From positions 125,577 through 188,675 of the forward strand of contig NZ_AOLI01000021.1 of NCBI RefSeq assembly GCF_000336955.1: a DNA stretch of 63,099 nucleotides, written 5' to 3'. The position numbers and the translations under genes are program-made. Source of the stretch: Haloferax larsenii JCM 13917 (GTDB lineage: Archaea; Halobacteriota; Halobacteria; Halobacteriales; Haloferacaceae). How positions within the stretch are numbered: position 1 is the stretch's first letter; each line of letters opens with the position of its first letter. Under the pieces are notes generated by a model. It worked only from the letters and a program-made list of their open reading frames with translations, searched no databases and was not told the origin of the DNA. This document shows positions 55,376 to 62,912 of this stretch, in pieces.

Positions 55376-55507
55376 ACGCTGAGGTCCGTGTGGGGGGACA
55401 AGAAGCCTTGTGCGCAATCTTCAATTAAGGATGATTAAGGACTGCAAAGTCTCTAATGACGCTCATGGAAAATCATTAAGAATGTGGCCCGGTTTCGTTG
55501 GGGTGTA

Positions 55508-55792
55508 ATGCGCCTGAACGGACTCGGCGACGCAATCGATCGCCACGAATACCCGACTAGCTCGACAGACTTCGTCCAACACTACGGGGACGAAGTAATC
55601 GAGCTCCAAAACGGCCAGGAGACTGTCGCACAGATTCTGGCACGTCTCGGCGACGAGACGTACACGTGCCCGCAGGACGTGCGGGACTCGCTCTACACTG
55701 CAGTCGGGCACGAGGCAATCGGTCGCCGATACTACAGCGACCGCGACCCGAGCCCGCTGGGCGAAGACGGTCCGCAGATGCTCTCCTTCTAA
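55508..55792 (+). CDS. Haloarchaeal conserved protein (DUF5789-like)
   Basis: A 94-residue protein. MRLNGLGDAIDRHEYPTSST, GDEVIELQNGQETVAQILARLGDE and GRRYYSDRDPSPLGEDG match a haloarchaeal family I recall as DUF5789; many copies occur per genome. An in-frame GTG at 55484 would add eight residues, but the family starts at MRLNGLGDA. Function unknown. It ends on the last base before the next, convergent gene. Confidence 0.78.
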   Translation: MRLNGLGDAIDRHEYPTSSTDFVQHYGDEVIELQNGQETVAQILARLGDETYTCPQDVRDSLYTAVGHEAIGRRYYSDRDPSPLGEDGPQMLSF

Positions 55793-56797
55793 CTACGACA
55801 GCCACGGGAGGTCCACCGGGACCGACCCCTTCGCGTACCCTTCGACGTCTCCCGACGGCCGGAGTCGAAACACGACTGCGGGCCGGTGACGGACGTCTGG
55901 TTTCTCGCCCATGATGGCGGCCCAGTCGTCGTCGGGGAACGACGAACAATCGACGAACAGCGTGACGCCACCGCCGTGTTCGGCGAGTTGGCCCTGACCG
56001 CTGGTCTTGGTCTGTGCGGTGTCTCGAATCGCCGCGACCGGATTGCTCACCGACCGTCGATTCGGCGGGAGCGGCCGCGTCACTTCGACGAGTGCCCCGC
56101 CCGTGCGGGCGTCGTCGACGCGGAAATCGATGGAGTGGCCGGTCGTCACTTCGATTTCTGGCGTGATGTCGTACCCCGCCTCCGTCAGTAGGTGCGCCAC
56201 GTCGAACTCGCCCATCGCCGCCGTCATCCGAATTCGGTCGAAGTACTCGGAGGTGCCGAGCTTTCCGGCCATGACTTCCCGGTACTCGTCGAGTGCCCCG
56301 GTCGCAAAGAGGCGCTCGTAGAACGACAGCGCCTCCTCGCGTGTCGCGTCGGGGAAGCCCGCCGCGTGGTCGTAGAAGAACTCGCGAGTCGTCTTGCGCC
56401 CGTCTTTCGAGAGGAACACCGGGAGAAAGAACCACGAGAGATGCGGGTACGGCTTCAGCCACGGCGACTCCTCGAACAGTTCGTCGATGAGCTCGCGCTG
56501 CGCCCACCGGGAAATCGAGAAGGGTGCCTCGTCGAACCCTTCTTTGTCTGTTCGCCACAGCGAACTCGGCGTCTCGGTGTTGCCTAGCCAGTAGGCGTGG
56601 TCGTCGGTCCACGCGAGAAGGGCGATGTCGCCGTTTTCCATATCGAACCGACGCGCCTCGTAACCGTCGGGTGGGGCGTGCGCTGGCGCACGCATCGTCG
56701 CACCGAGATTCGAGTCCAGCGGTTCGAAGACGTCGCGACGAACTCGTGATTCGTCCCAGCGACCGGGCGCAAAGCGAAAGCGGAGGGGGCGTGCCAC
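55793..56797 (-). CDS. DUF5784-like protein with a PD-(D/E)XK-like C-terminal half
   Basis: A 334-residue protein with GTG start. The N-terminal part is rich in aromatic residues (RWDESRVRRDVFEPL, HAYWLGNTETPSSLWRTDKE) and the middle is helical. The C-terminal 120 residues read GEFDVAHLLTEAGYDITPEI, then HSIDFRVDD, then ALVEVTRPLPP, then a helix DTAQTKTSGQGQLAEH and VTLFVDCSSF. This order matches a restriction-endonuclease-like core (acid, ID, ExK) with the Lys replaced by Thr. Haloarchaeal family DUF5784 as I recall it; not experimentally known. Convergent with the DUF5789-like gene. Confidence 0.75.
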   Translation of the reverse strand: MARPLRFRFAPGRWDESRVRRDVFEPLDSNLGATMRAPAHAPPDGYEARRFDMENGDIALLAWTDDHAYWLGNTETPSSLWRTDKEGFDEAPFSISRWAQRELIDELFEESPWLKPYPHLSWFFLPVFLSKDGRKTTREFFYDHAAGFPDATREEALSFYERLFATGALDEYREVMAGKLGTSEYFDRIRMTAAMGEFDVAHLLTEAGYDITPEIEVTTGHSIDFRVDDARTGGALVEVTRPLPPNRRSVSNPVAAIRDTAQTKTSGQGQLAEHGGGVTLFVDCSSFPDDDWAAIMGEKPDVRHRPAVVFRLRPSGDVEGYAKGSVPVDLPWLS

Positions 56798-56914
56798 AGG
56801 TGGTGTAGTCTACGGGGAGGTTTTATCTTTTCCCGCCATCCTCTCCGAATCTATCATGATTTTGATTGTCACCGTTAATTATATGTGGGAAGACTTCACA
56901 CGGTATGATGAGCC

Positions 56915-57088
56915 ATGTCAATGGGTGCCTACGACGAAGCAGAACACGAACGCCGCGAACGCATGACGAGTCAAGTCGAACCCGGCACCGACGACGACCG
57001 AAACACCTACCGCGGAACGGTCGAGTACGACTCCGGTGACTCGACCGAAGCCCTCCTCGAGCAGTTCAAGCAGATGAAGGGTGACTGA
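56915..57088 (+). CDS. Small haloarchaeal protein, 57 residues (DUF5786-like)
   Basis: An acidic, helix-rich protein beginning MSMGAYDEAEHERRERMTSQ and ending with ALLEQFKQMKGD. It matches a short family, DUF5786 as I recall it. A TATA-like TTAATTATATG (about 56875-56885) lies close upstream, giving a very short leader. A second ATG two codons downstream is an alternative start. No function known. Confidence 0.7.
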   Translation: MSMGAYDEAEHERRERMTSQVEPGTDDDRNTYRGTVEYDSGDSTEALLEQFKQMKGD

Positions 57089-57114
57089 TTCACGCACGTT
57101 TTTCGGCCGTCGCG

Positions 57115-57813
57115 TCACCGAACTCGAACGAGCGCCGCTGCGACTCCTGAGACGATAGTCACGGCGACGACGTGTCCACCAACCGCCACGAGAAGTATCG
57201 GTTGGTCCTGAAGAAACGGCACGAGGAGCAACTGTGCCGCACCGAACCCGACGTTGAGGAGGTTGACTCGCCCGACAGTCTTCGCAGTCGGGTCGTCGAA
57301 GCGGTAGCGAAGGACGCCCCAGAGGCCGACGACCGCTGCCCACCACGACGTGCCGATGCGGTAACAGAGGTCCCAGAGGACGAGCAGCATCAGGTAGACG
57401 ACCACGACCGGTGGTTCCGTGCCGAACAGCACCGTCACGAGTGGGACTGCAGTCTGCCGCCCGTCGAAGACGAACAGGTGCGTCACGAGCGCGACGAACG
57501 CGAGCACCGCTAACACGACTTCGATACTCGACCCGAACAGGAGGCGTCGGTAAGGGCCCGGCACGGCAGCGGCGCGGGTCAACTGCCCCATTCGGAGCAT
57601 GACGATGCTCCCGACTGCGGCGACGACGACTGCAGCAGTCCCGGCCACTGCCGCGGCCCAGAGGTCGTACACCCACGCGAGAGTGAGGACAGCGACCTCG
57701 AAGATAGCGATTTGCAGCGCGATTGCGCCCGCTTCGCTGATGTTGACGCCCGGAAGTGCGCCGACGATGCTCTCGTAGACCCACGTCTCGCCGTACTCCG
57801 GGGCGTCGCTCAT
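57115..57813 (-). CDS. Haloarchaeal membrane protein, unknown
   Basis: A 232-residue protein with about six to seven transmembrane segments: one near residues 30-50, one at 52-70, then segments at 95-115, 120-145, 150-170, 190-210 and 212-230. A short loop WYDLWAAAV-type tract (WVYDLWAAAVAG) and the RFDDPTAKTVGRVN loop are polar. No known family motif is seen. The gene ends 27 nt after the DUF5786-like gene on the other strand. Confidence 0.65.
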   Translation of the reverse strand: MSDAPEYGETWVYESIVGALPGVNISEAGAIALQIAIFEVAVLTLAWVYDLWAAAVAGTAAVVVAAVGSIVMLRMGQLTRAAAVPGPYRRLLFGSSIEVVLAVLAFVALVTHLFVFDGRQTAVPLVTVLFGTEPPVVVVYLMLLVLWDLCYRIGTSWWAAVVGLWGVLRYRFDDPTAKTVGRVNLLNVGFGAAQLLLVPFLQDQPILLVAVGGHVVAVTIVSGVAAALVRVR

Positions 57814-57913
57814 ACGCCTCTGGTTAGGTCCCGTGACTTATCAATCGTCCTGCGTTCTCCTTTCATTCCCGTCGTCGCCAGCCATCCACTCGCCCGACGG
57901 CGACTCACTCGAC

Positions 57914-57986
57914 TGACCGCGACTCACACACCCAACCGCGACTCACACACCAACCGCGATTCACCCGCTCAACCGCGACTCACACC
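57914..57986. repeat. Short tandem repeat CAACCGCGACTCACACAC, about four copies
   Basis: Units of 18-20 bp share the core ACCGCGACTCACA (copies begin near 57914, 57932, 57950 and 57970). The last copy reaches into the stop codon of the SDR gene at 57980. Copies differ by one to three bases. Confidence 0.75.
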
Positions 57987-58912
57987 GTTTCGGTCGGCGA
58001 TTCCACGGTGACGGTCGTCTCGTCTTCGCTCCCTTCGCCCAGCGCTCGTTCGACTGCCTCGTCGAAGGGTGTCGCCTCGACCGAGACGATGTCGCGGATG
58101 CGGTCGTCCTGCACCACGACGGGATTTTTCAGTCCCTCGATGAGCGGCCGTGCGACCCCGGCGTCCACGTCGGTCACGAGGCTAATCCAGTACGACGAGA
58201 GGCGCGGCGTCAACACCGGCACCGGGACGATTCGCGGGTCCTGTCCGAGATGGGACCCGACCCGGTGGAGTATCTCGCGGTAGGTGAGAACCTCCGGGCC
58301 GCCGATTTCGTACGTCTCGCCCGCCGTCTCGGGGTAGTCGAGGACGCCGACGAGATAGCCAACCACGTCGGCGATAGCGATTGGCTGACAGCGTGTTTCG
58401 ACCCACTGCGGCGTCACCATCAAGGGGAGACGCTTCGCCAGTTGGCGAATCACCTCGAAACTCGCGCTCCCGGCACCGACGATGATTGCCGCCCGGAGCG
58501 TCGTCAGTTCGAACGCGCCGGATTCGAGGAGATGTTCGACCTCGCGCCGAGAGCGAAGGTGCGGCGAGAGTCGGTCGCGTTCCTCGCCGAGACCGCCGAG
58601 ATAGACGACTCGTTCGACGCCCGCCGCTGACGCCGCATCCACGAAGTTGCGGGCCGCGAGACGGTCGCGTTCCTCGAAATCGCCTCCCGATTGCATCGAG
58701 TGGACGAGATAGTACGCGGCGTCGACGCCCTCCATCGCCGGGCCGAGCGAGTCCGATTCGAGCAGGTCGCCTTCGATGACCTCGACTGCGTCCGGTCCCG
58801 TGTACCGACTCGCGTCGCGGACTAACGCGACCACGTCGTGGCCGGCGTCGAGGAGGGCGGGGACGAGGTGTCGGCCGACGAATCCGGTCGCACCAGTGAC
58901 GAGCACTCTCAT
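57980..58912 (-). CDS. NAD(P)-binding epimerase/SDR-type protein
   Basis: A 310-residue atypical SDR. The Rossmann loop GATGFVGRHLV (7-17) and the strand VEVIEGDLLES define the cofactor site, and AYYLVHSM plus VVYLGGLG are typical of the NmrA/NDUFA9-like group. The YxxxK catalytic pair of classical SDRs is not obvious, as in this subgroup. The role may be a quinone-enzyme or lipid-linked redox factor. Its 3' end touches a tandem repeat. Confidence 0.82.
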   Translation of the reverse strand: MRVLVTGATGFVGRHLVPALLDAGHDVVALVRDASRYTGPDAVEVIEGDLLESDSLGPAMEGVDAAYYLVHSMQSGGDFEERDRLAARNFVDAASAAGVERVVYLGGLGEERDRLSPHLRSRREVEHLLESGAFELTTLRAAIIVGAGSASFEVIRQLAKRLPLMVTPQWVETRCQPIAIADVVGYLVGVLDYPETAGETYEIGGPEVLTYREILHRVGSHLGQDPRIVPVPVLTPRLSSYWISLVTDVDAGVARPLIEGLKNPVVVQDDRIRDIVSVEATPFDEAVERALGEGSEDETTVTVESPTETV

Positions 58913-58977
58913 GATTCATGATAACGACACCACAGGTGTTAAAGACTCGTCGCGGGCGAGGTCGCGCTGTCGGCGAA

Positions 58978-59862
58978 TCAGTTCTCCTGCCGAATCGCGT
59001 CCCAACCAGGCGTCTCGGGCGCACCCCGTGCGACTTCGACGGCCTCCGGGTCGGGTGCGTCGGCCGCGTCCGCGCCGAGTGCAGTTGCCGCCTCGACCCA
59101 CGTCTCGAACGCGCTTCCTGCCCACGAGTCGGCTTCGAGGGTTCGTTCGCGGGCGTCGCGGGCGCGTTCGTCGTCGACTTCGGTCGAACCCGGGTGGGAC
59201 CCGACCGCGACGCCGACGAACTCTGCTCTGTCGGCTGCGGTCAGAGAGCGCGTCTGAATCCGCTCGACCACACCGTCCAGACGCTCGGGGTCGGGATGGA
59301 CGAACAGCTTCGCCCCGAGCGCGTGGGGGCCGAGCAGGAGGCCCTGGTGGTTCTCTGGCGGTTCGTCGTCGAGCAGTCGGTCGCCGCCGTGGATTCGTTC
59401 GACGCGTTCGCACTCGGTCTCTTTGTCGAGCACGAGGTTGTGACCGGGGTACTCCGAGCACTCGGCGGGGTACAGGTCGGAGTCGTGGATGCGACACTGA
59501 AGCGTGTCGGGGTCGAGAAAGACACAGGCTCGGAGCCACGTCCGCTCGATACCGAACGGGGCGACGGGCTTCGGCGGCTTTCGCATCCCGACGAAGAACG
59601 CCGGCTTCCCGTGTATCGAAGCCACCTCGGTGCCGTCGATTTCGATACCCTCGCCCGGTGCGGCTTCCCAGAGCCGCGGCGTCAACACGTCTCCGAGACC
59701 AGCGTCGACGAACTCGCGCACTTCGTCGCGCGTCAGCGGCACGAGATTGTAGGTGTCGTCGAGCGGTGCTCGCGGCCCGCGGCGCTCGTGGTCCAGCGCG
59801 ACGGGCGAGACTGGTCGCCAGTCGATACAGCACCCGGCACAGTCCTCACAATCGACGCGCAT
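58978..59862 (-). CDS. YkgJ-type cysteine-cluster protein
   Basis: A 294-residue protein starting MRVDCEDCAGCC, with C5, C8, C11 and C12. Four more cysteines follow in RACVFLDPDTLQCRIH and YPAECSEYPGH, the YkgJ/zinc- or iron-binding cluster pattern. The C-terminal third is acidic and helical with no cysteines (SLTAADRAEFVGVAVGSH). I chose ATG 59862; the extension upstream is basic and promoter-like. Function unknown, probably metal-dependent. Confidence 0.84.
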   Translation of the reverse strand: MRVDCEDCAGCCIDWRPVSPVALDHERRGPRAPLDDTYNLVPLTRDEVREFVDAGLGDVLTPRLWEAAPGEGIEIDGTEVASIHGKPAFFVGMRKPPKPVAPFGIERTWLRACVFLDPDTLQCRIHDSDLYPAECSEYPGHNLVLDKETECERVERIHGGDRLLDDEPPENHQGLLLGPHALGAKLFVHPDPERLDGVVERIQTRSLTAADRAEFVGVAVGSHPGSTEVDDERARDARERTLEADSWAGSAFETWVEAATALGADAADAPDPEAVEVARGAPETPGWDAIRQEN

Positions 59863-59938
59863 GCCATAGAAATTATACGCCGATAGACATGAACCCCTCG
59901 GCGGGGTATTTTTCCGGCCACGTCTCCTCTCCCGGAGT

Positions 59939-60142
59939 ATGGCTTCAGAACCGTGTGACGTCTGCGGAAAGCGGGTCCGCATCGCTGGCGGCATCGGCGA
60001 CCTGTGGAACTTTCCGACCTCCTCGTCGGGCGGGATGACGCTCGAACTCGTCGACGGGTCCGAGCACTTCCTCTGTTTCGAGTGTATGGAGCGCCTTCCG
60101 GGCGACCGCGAACCGACGGCCGAAGACGTGGCGGCGCTGTAA
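59939..60142 (+). CDS. Small zinc-knuckle protein, 67 residues (DUF7561-like)
   Basis: MASEPCDVCGKRVRIAGGIG begins with a CxxC pair (C6, C9), and FLCFECMERLPGD has a second pair near 46 and 49. A treble-clef-like single zinc site is likely. The sequence resembles a haloarchaeal family I recall as DUF7561. It starts 76 nt from the divergent Cys-cluster gene. Confidence 0.75.
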   Translation: MASEPCDVCGKRVRIAGGIGDLWNFPTSSSGGMTLELVDGSEHFLCFECMERLPGDREPTAEDVAAL

Positions 60143-60323
60143 CGTGCTATTGCGCCGAGCCGACTTCAAGCGCAACACGAGGGGTGGCTTCCTGTGTGGG
60201 AGCAGTCGTGGAGTTTTACCTGATATGATGTGGTAAATTATAACCCACAAACACTAGTAGTGCTTCGTAAGCCGCTACCGAGAGGTCGCGGCGTCAAGAC
60301 CCACCGCCGGATGAAGTTGGACG
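60143..60323. other. Gap between the zinc-knuckle gene and the mobile element
   Basis: The 181-bp stretch holds a TATA-like AAATTATAAC (60235-60244), which could start a transcript near 60262-60266, and the hairpin listed next. No protein-coding frame stands out. Confidence 0.5.
60262..60323 (+). ncRNA. Candidate structured RNA with a GNRA-type hairpin
   Basis: About 25 nt after the TATA box at 60235 lies GCCGCTACC-GAGA-GGTCGCGGC (60271-60292): eight Watson-Crick pairs with one mismatch, closed by a GAGA tetraloop. A following CACCGCCGG stretch runs into the mobile element at 60324, so a longer RNA could have been cut. I do not recognise a known RNA family. Identity is tentative. Confidence 0.3.
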
Positions 60324-60349
60324 GACTCTCCCGTTAATCCTTAATCCAG
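60324..60349 (+). repeat. Left terminal inverted repeat of the element
   Basis: 26 bp, containing a tandem TTAATCC TTAATCC, with perfect complementarity to the right arm at 60690-60715. Confidence 0.9.
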
Positions 60350-60404
60350 TTAACGTTGGGAGCCCGCTCTGGTGGACTCTGAGCAGTGGGCAGACTACTC
60401 AAAC

Positions 60405-60578
60405 ATGTCCACAAAAAGTGGAGGAGAAATCCTCCGTCGGCGGTGGGCTACGCTGAGCAAGAAGTTCAGTTCCCTTTCAACGTGGGAGAAACTGAGCAGG
60501 GCACGTGAGGTCCTGAAGACAGCCTACTGGCTGTTGAAAGTCCTCATTGCCCTCAGTACCCTCGTGGTACTCCTGTAG
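60405..60578 (+). CDS. Small tail-anchored membrane protein inside the element
   Basis: A 57-residue protein from ATG at 60405 (a GTG at 60372 in the same frame would give 68). It begins MSTKSGGEILRRRWATLSKK, is basic and helical through KLSRAREVLKTA, and ends in a hydrophobic helix YWLLKVLIALSTLVVLL at the C-terminus. So it is probably a tail-anchored protein with a positive cytoplasmic face. Codons are less G/C-biased than neighbours. No transposase, nuclease or toxin motif is visible. It is the only cargo between the inverted repeats. Confidence 0.5.
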   Translation: MSTKSGGEILRRRWATLSKKFSSLSTWEKLSRAREVLKTAYWLLKVLIALSTLVVLL

Positions 60579-60689
60579 AGGCGTAGTCCACTACAAAGAA
60601 TCGGCTCCAGAACACAAGGGGGATACCCCTTTCCTACAAAGAACTCTCTGGAACCGTTACAATTATATTCGAAACTGGCGTAGCTGTAT

Positions 60690-60715
60690 CTGGATTAAGG
60701 ATTAACGGGAGAGTC
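60690..60715 (-). repeat. Right terminal inverted repeat of the element
   Basis: 26 bp, the inverse of 60324-60349, reading CTGGATTAAGGATTAACGGG at its inner end. Followed by TGAGTAGCC, with no obvious direct repeat of the left flank. Confidence 0.9.
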
Positions 60716-60911
60716 TGAGTAGCCGTTTATTGGACTCTTCCACCTCTGCACTTCTGAGCTGTCGCTTTATTGGCCGAACTGTAACGATACGCGATGGTCG
60801 TCGGCCGCTTTTCGCCTCGAATACCCTTGTCTGTGTACCTCTGCTAACCCTTGCCGTACTGTTTCTGAAGGGGAGCGGTGGATTTAGGCCCGCCCACCGA
60901 CAGGAACCATC

Positions 60912-62825
60912 GTGGACCCGTCGCGTATCATCGACTCGTTTCCGGCTCCCGAGTATCGTGGGAATCAGGAGCGTGCACTGCGCGACATTCGAGACGCCTT
61001 CGCCGACGGCAACGACGTGGTGTTGATTCGCGCGCCGACCGGGAGCGGCAAGTCGCTCCTCGCGCGCTCTATCGCGGGCGCGGCCCGGACCGTCGAGGAG
61101 GCGACGCCCGCGCAGGCGACAGACGCCTACTACACCACGCCGCAGGTGTCGCAACTCGACGACGTCGCCGAAGACGACCTGCTTTCTGACCTCAAGATAA
61201 TCCGCGGGAAGTCGAACTACAACTGCATCATCCGCGGAGAGGAAGACACACCCGTCGACCGCGCTCCCTGCGCCCGCGAGCGCGGATTCGACTGTTCGAT
61301 TCGGCACCGCTGTCCGTACTTTTCCGACCGCGCCATCGCCTCGAACCGCCAGATTGCGGCGATGACGCTCGCGTATTTCATGCAGACCGCCGGGTCGGAC
61401 GTGTTCCGCAAGCGCGACGTGGTCGTCATCGACGAGGCCCACGGACTGGCCGAGTGGGCCGAGATGTACGCGACCATCGACCTGAAGCCCCGGACGGTCC
61501 CGATTTGGGACGATATCGGCGTTCCCGACCTCTCCGAAGCGGGCGACCCCGTCGAGCGAGCCGCGCGATTCGCCGAAACCATCGCTGGCGTCTGCGAGCG
61601 GGCGAAAGACGAGTTGCTGGCGCAACCCGAGTTGACGCCCGAGGAGGCGGCCCGACGCGACCGCTTGCAGGAACTCCGCGGCGAACTCAACTGGTTCGTC
61701 GAGGACTACCGCGACCCACAGAGCCCGACGACGTGGGTCGTCGACCAGCACGACGGTGAGGGGTCACCCATCGCTATCAAGCCGCTCGATCCGGCGAAGT
61801 ACCTCAAACACACCGTCTGGGACCGCGGCAACAGGTTCGCGCTCCTGTCGGCGACCATCCTGAACAAGGCCGCGTTCTGTCGGTCGGTCGGTCTCGACCC
61901 CTCGAACGTCGCGCTCGTGGACGTGGGTCACACCTTCCCGGTCGAGAACCGGCCCCTGTACAACGTCGCCCAAGGGAAGATGACCTACGAACACCGCGAC
62001 GAGACGCTCCCCAAAATCGCCCGCCTCATCGTCCGTCTGATGGCGAAACACCCCGACGAGAAGGGCCTGATTCACTGCCACTCGTATGCGATTCAGGCGG
62101 AACTCCGCCGCCGACTCGCCGAGATGGGACTCGGGAACCGAATCCACGGTCACGACCGAGAGAACCGCAACGCGGAGTTAGAGACGTGGAAGGCGACCGA
62201 CCGCCCCGAGGTGTTCCTCTCGGTCAAGATGGAGGAGGCATTGGACCTGAAAGGCGACCTCTGTCGGTGGCAGGTACTCTGTAAAGCGCCGTATCTCAAC
62301 ACGAACGACTCGCGTGTCGCCCGCCGCCTCGAAGACGGCCAGTGGGCGTGGTACCGCCGAGCAGCCCTGCGAACCGTGATTCAGGCGTGCGGCCGCGTCG
62401 TTCGCGCCCCCGACGACTACGGCGACACCTACGTCGCCGACAGCAGTCTGTTGCAGTTGTTCGAGAAGACGCGCCACGACATGCCCGACTGGTTCGCCGA
62501 ACAGGTAGACCGGATGTCGAAACCGGACCTCCCCGAGTTCGACCCCGTCGCCGCCGGTGGTCGCGGAAGCAACGCGACGAAGGGTCAGTCGGGACTCGGC
62601 GGCCAGTCGATGGGGCAGTCGGGGACCGGAACTGGGTCGAGCGCGACGAGTTCCGCCGGTAGTCGGTCCTCGGGTGGGCAGTCGGCTGGCGGACGGTCGT
62701 CAGGGGGCAAGTCCGGGGGCAGCCGCTCTCGTGGTGGCTCTGGCGGCGGGCGCAGTCGCTCGGAGTCGGATTCGAACGACGGTGGTCGCGGGGACCATCC
62801 GCTTTCTGACGTCTGGGGCGAGTGA
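60912..62825 (+). CDS. Second XPD/DinG-type Fe-S helicase with Gly/Ser/Arg tail
   Basis: A 637-residue protein from GTG at 60912. Walker A is RAPTGSGKS (40-48), the DEAH box is VIDEAHGL (172-179), and C105, C120, C128 and C134 are the Fe-S ligands (more closely spaced than in the first helicase). Motif VI is QACGRVVRAPDDYG. The last 90 residues are low complexity, Gly, Ser and Arg rich with RG and SRGG groups, like tails that bind nucleic acid in DEAD-box proteins. The two homologues probably have different partners. The DNA or RNA substrate is unknown. Confidence 0.92.
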   Translation: MDPSRIIDSFPAPEYRGNQERALRDIRDAFADGNDVVLIRAPTGSGKSLLARSIAGAARTVEEATPAQATDAYYTTPQVSQLDDVAEDDLLSDLKIIRGKSNYNCIIRGEEDTPVDRAPCARERGFDCSIRHRCPYFSDRAIASNRQIAAMTLAYFMQTAGSDVFRKRDVVVIDEAHGLAEWAEMYATIDLKPRTVPIWDDIGVPDLSEAGDPVERAARFAETIAGVCERAKDELLAQPELTPEEAARRDRLQELRGELNWFVEDYRDPQSPTTWVVDQHDGEGSPIAIKPLDPAKYLKHTVWDRGNRFALLSATILNKAAFCRSVGLDPSNVALVDVGHTFPVENRPLYNVAQGKMTYEHRDETLPKIARLIVRLMAKHPDEKGLIHCHSYAIQAELRRRLAEMGLGNRIHGHDRENRNAELETWKATDRPEVFLSVKMEEALDLKGDLCRWQVLCKAPYLNTNDSRVARRLEDGQWAWYRRAALRTVIQACGRVVRAPDDYGDTYVADSSLLQLFEKTRHDMPDWFAEQVDRMSKPDLPEFDPVAAGGRGSNATKGQSGLGGQSMGQSGTGTGSSATSSAGSRSSGGQSAGGRSSGGKSGGSRSRGGSGGGRSRSESDSNDGGRGDHPLSDVWGE

Positions 62826-62912
62826 TTACAGCGCGAAGCTAACCGCGTAGAACAGCGACGACCCCAGCATCAGCGCGACGAGTGTCAGCGCGAGCAGTTG
62901 CTGTTTGTCCAT
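62826..62912 (-). CDS. 28-residue membrane microprotein
   Basis: MDKQQLLALTLVALMLGSSL then FYAVSFAL: a short charged N-terminus and one hydrophobic helix. ATG at 62912, stop directly beside the convergent helicase stop. This short MDK-x-LLAL pattern recurs, as I recall, in haloarchaeal genomes. No function known. Easily missed by length cut-offs. Confidence 0.55.
   Translation of the reverse strand: MDKQQLLALTLVALMLGSSLFYAVSFAL

Larger units (their letters stand above)
60324..60715. mobile_element. 392-bp MITE-like element with 26-bp terminal inverted repeats
   Basis: Ends are perfect inverted repeats, starting GACTCTCCCGTTAATCCTTA, at 60324-60349 and 60690-60715. The inside is noticeably less GC-rich than surrounding genes. 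It has one small ORF, a hairpin AAGGGG/CCCCTT (60616-60631) after it, and a TATA-like motif (60661-60668) pointing outward near the right end. There is no transposase. I see no clear target-site duplication. It separates a possible RNA gene from the second Fe-S helicase. Confidence 0.75.

Noticed and set aside
57914-57986. Possible CRISPR-like array
   Set aside because: Units are adjacent with no spacers and number only about four, so this is a simple tandem repeat.
60730-61026. 98-codon frame starting before the second helicase
   Set aside because: It overlaps the helicase start in another frame and lacks halophilic residue composition.
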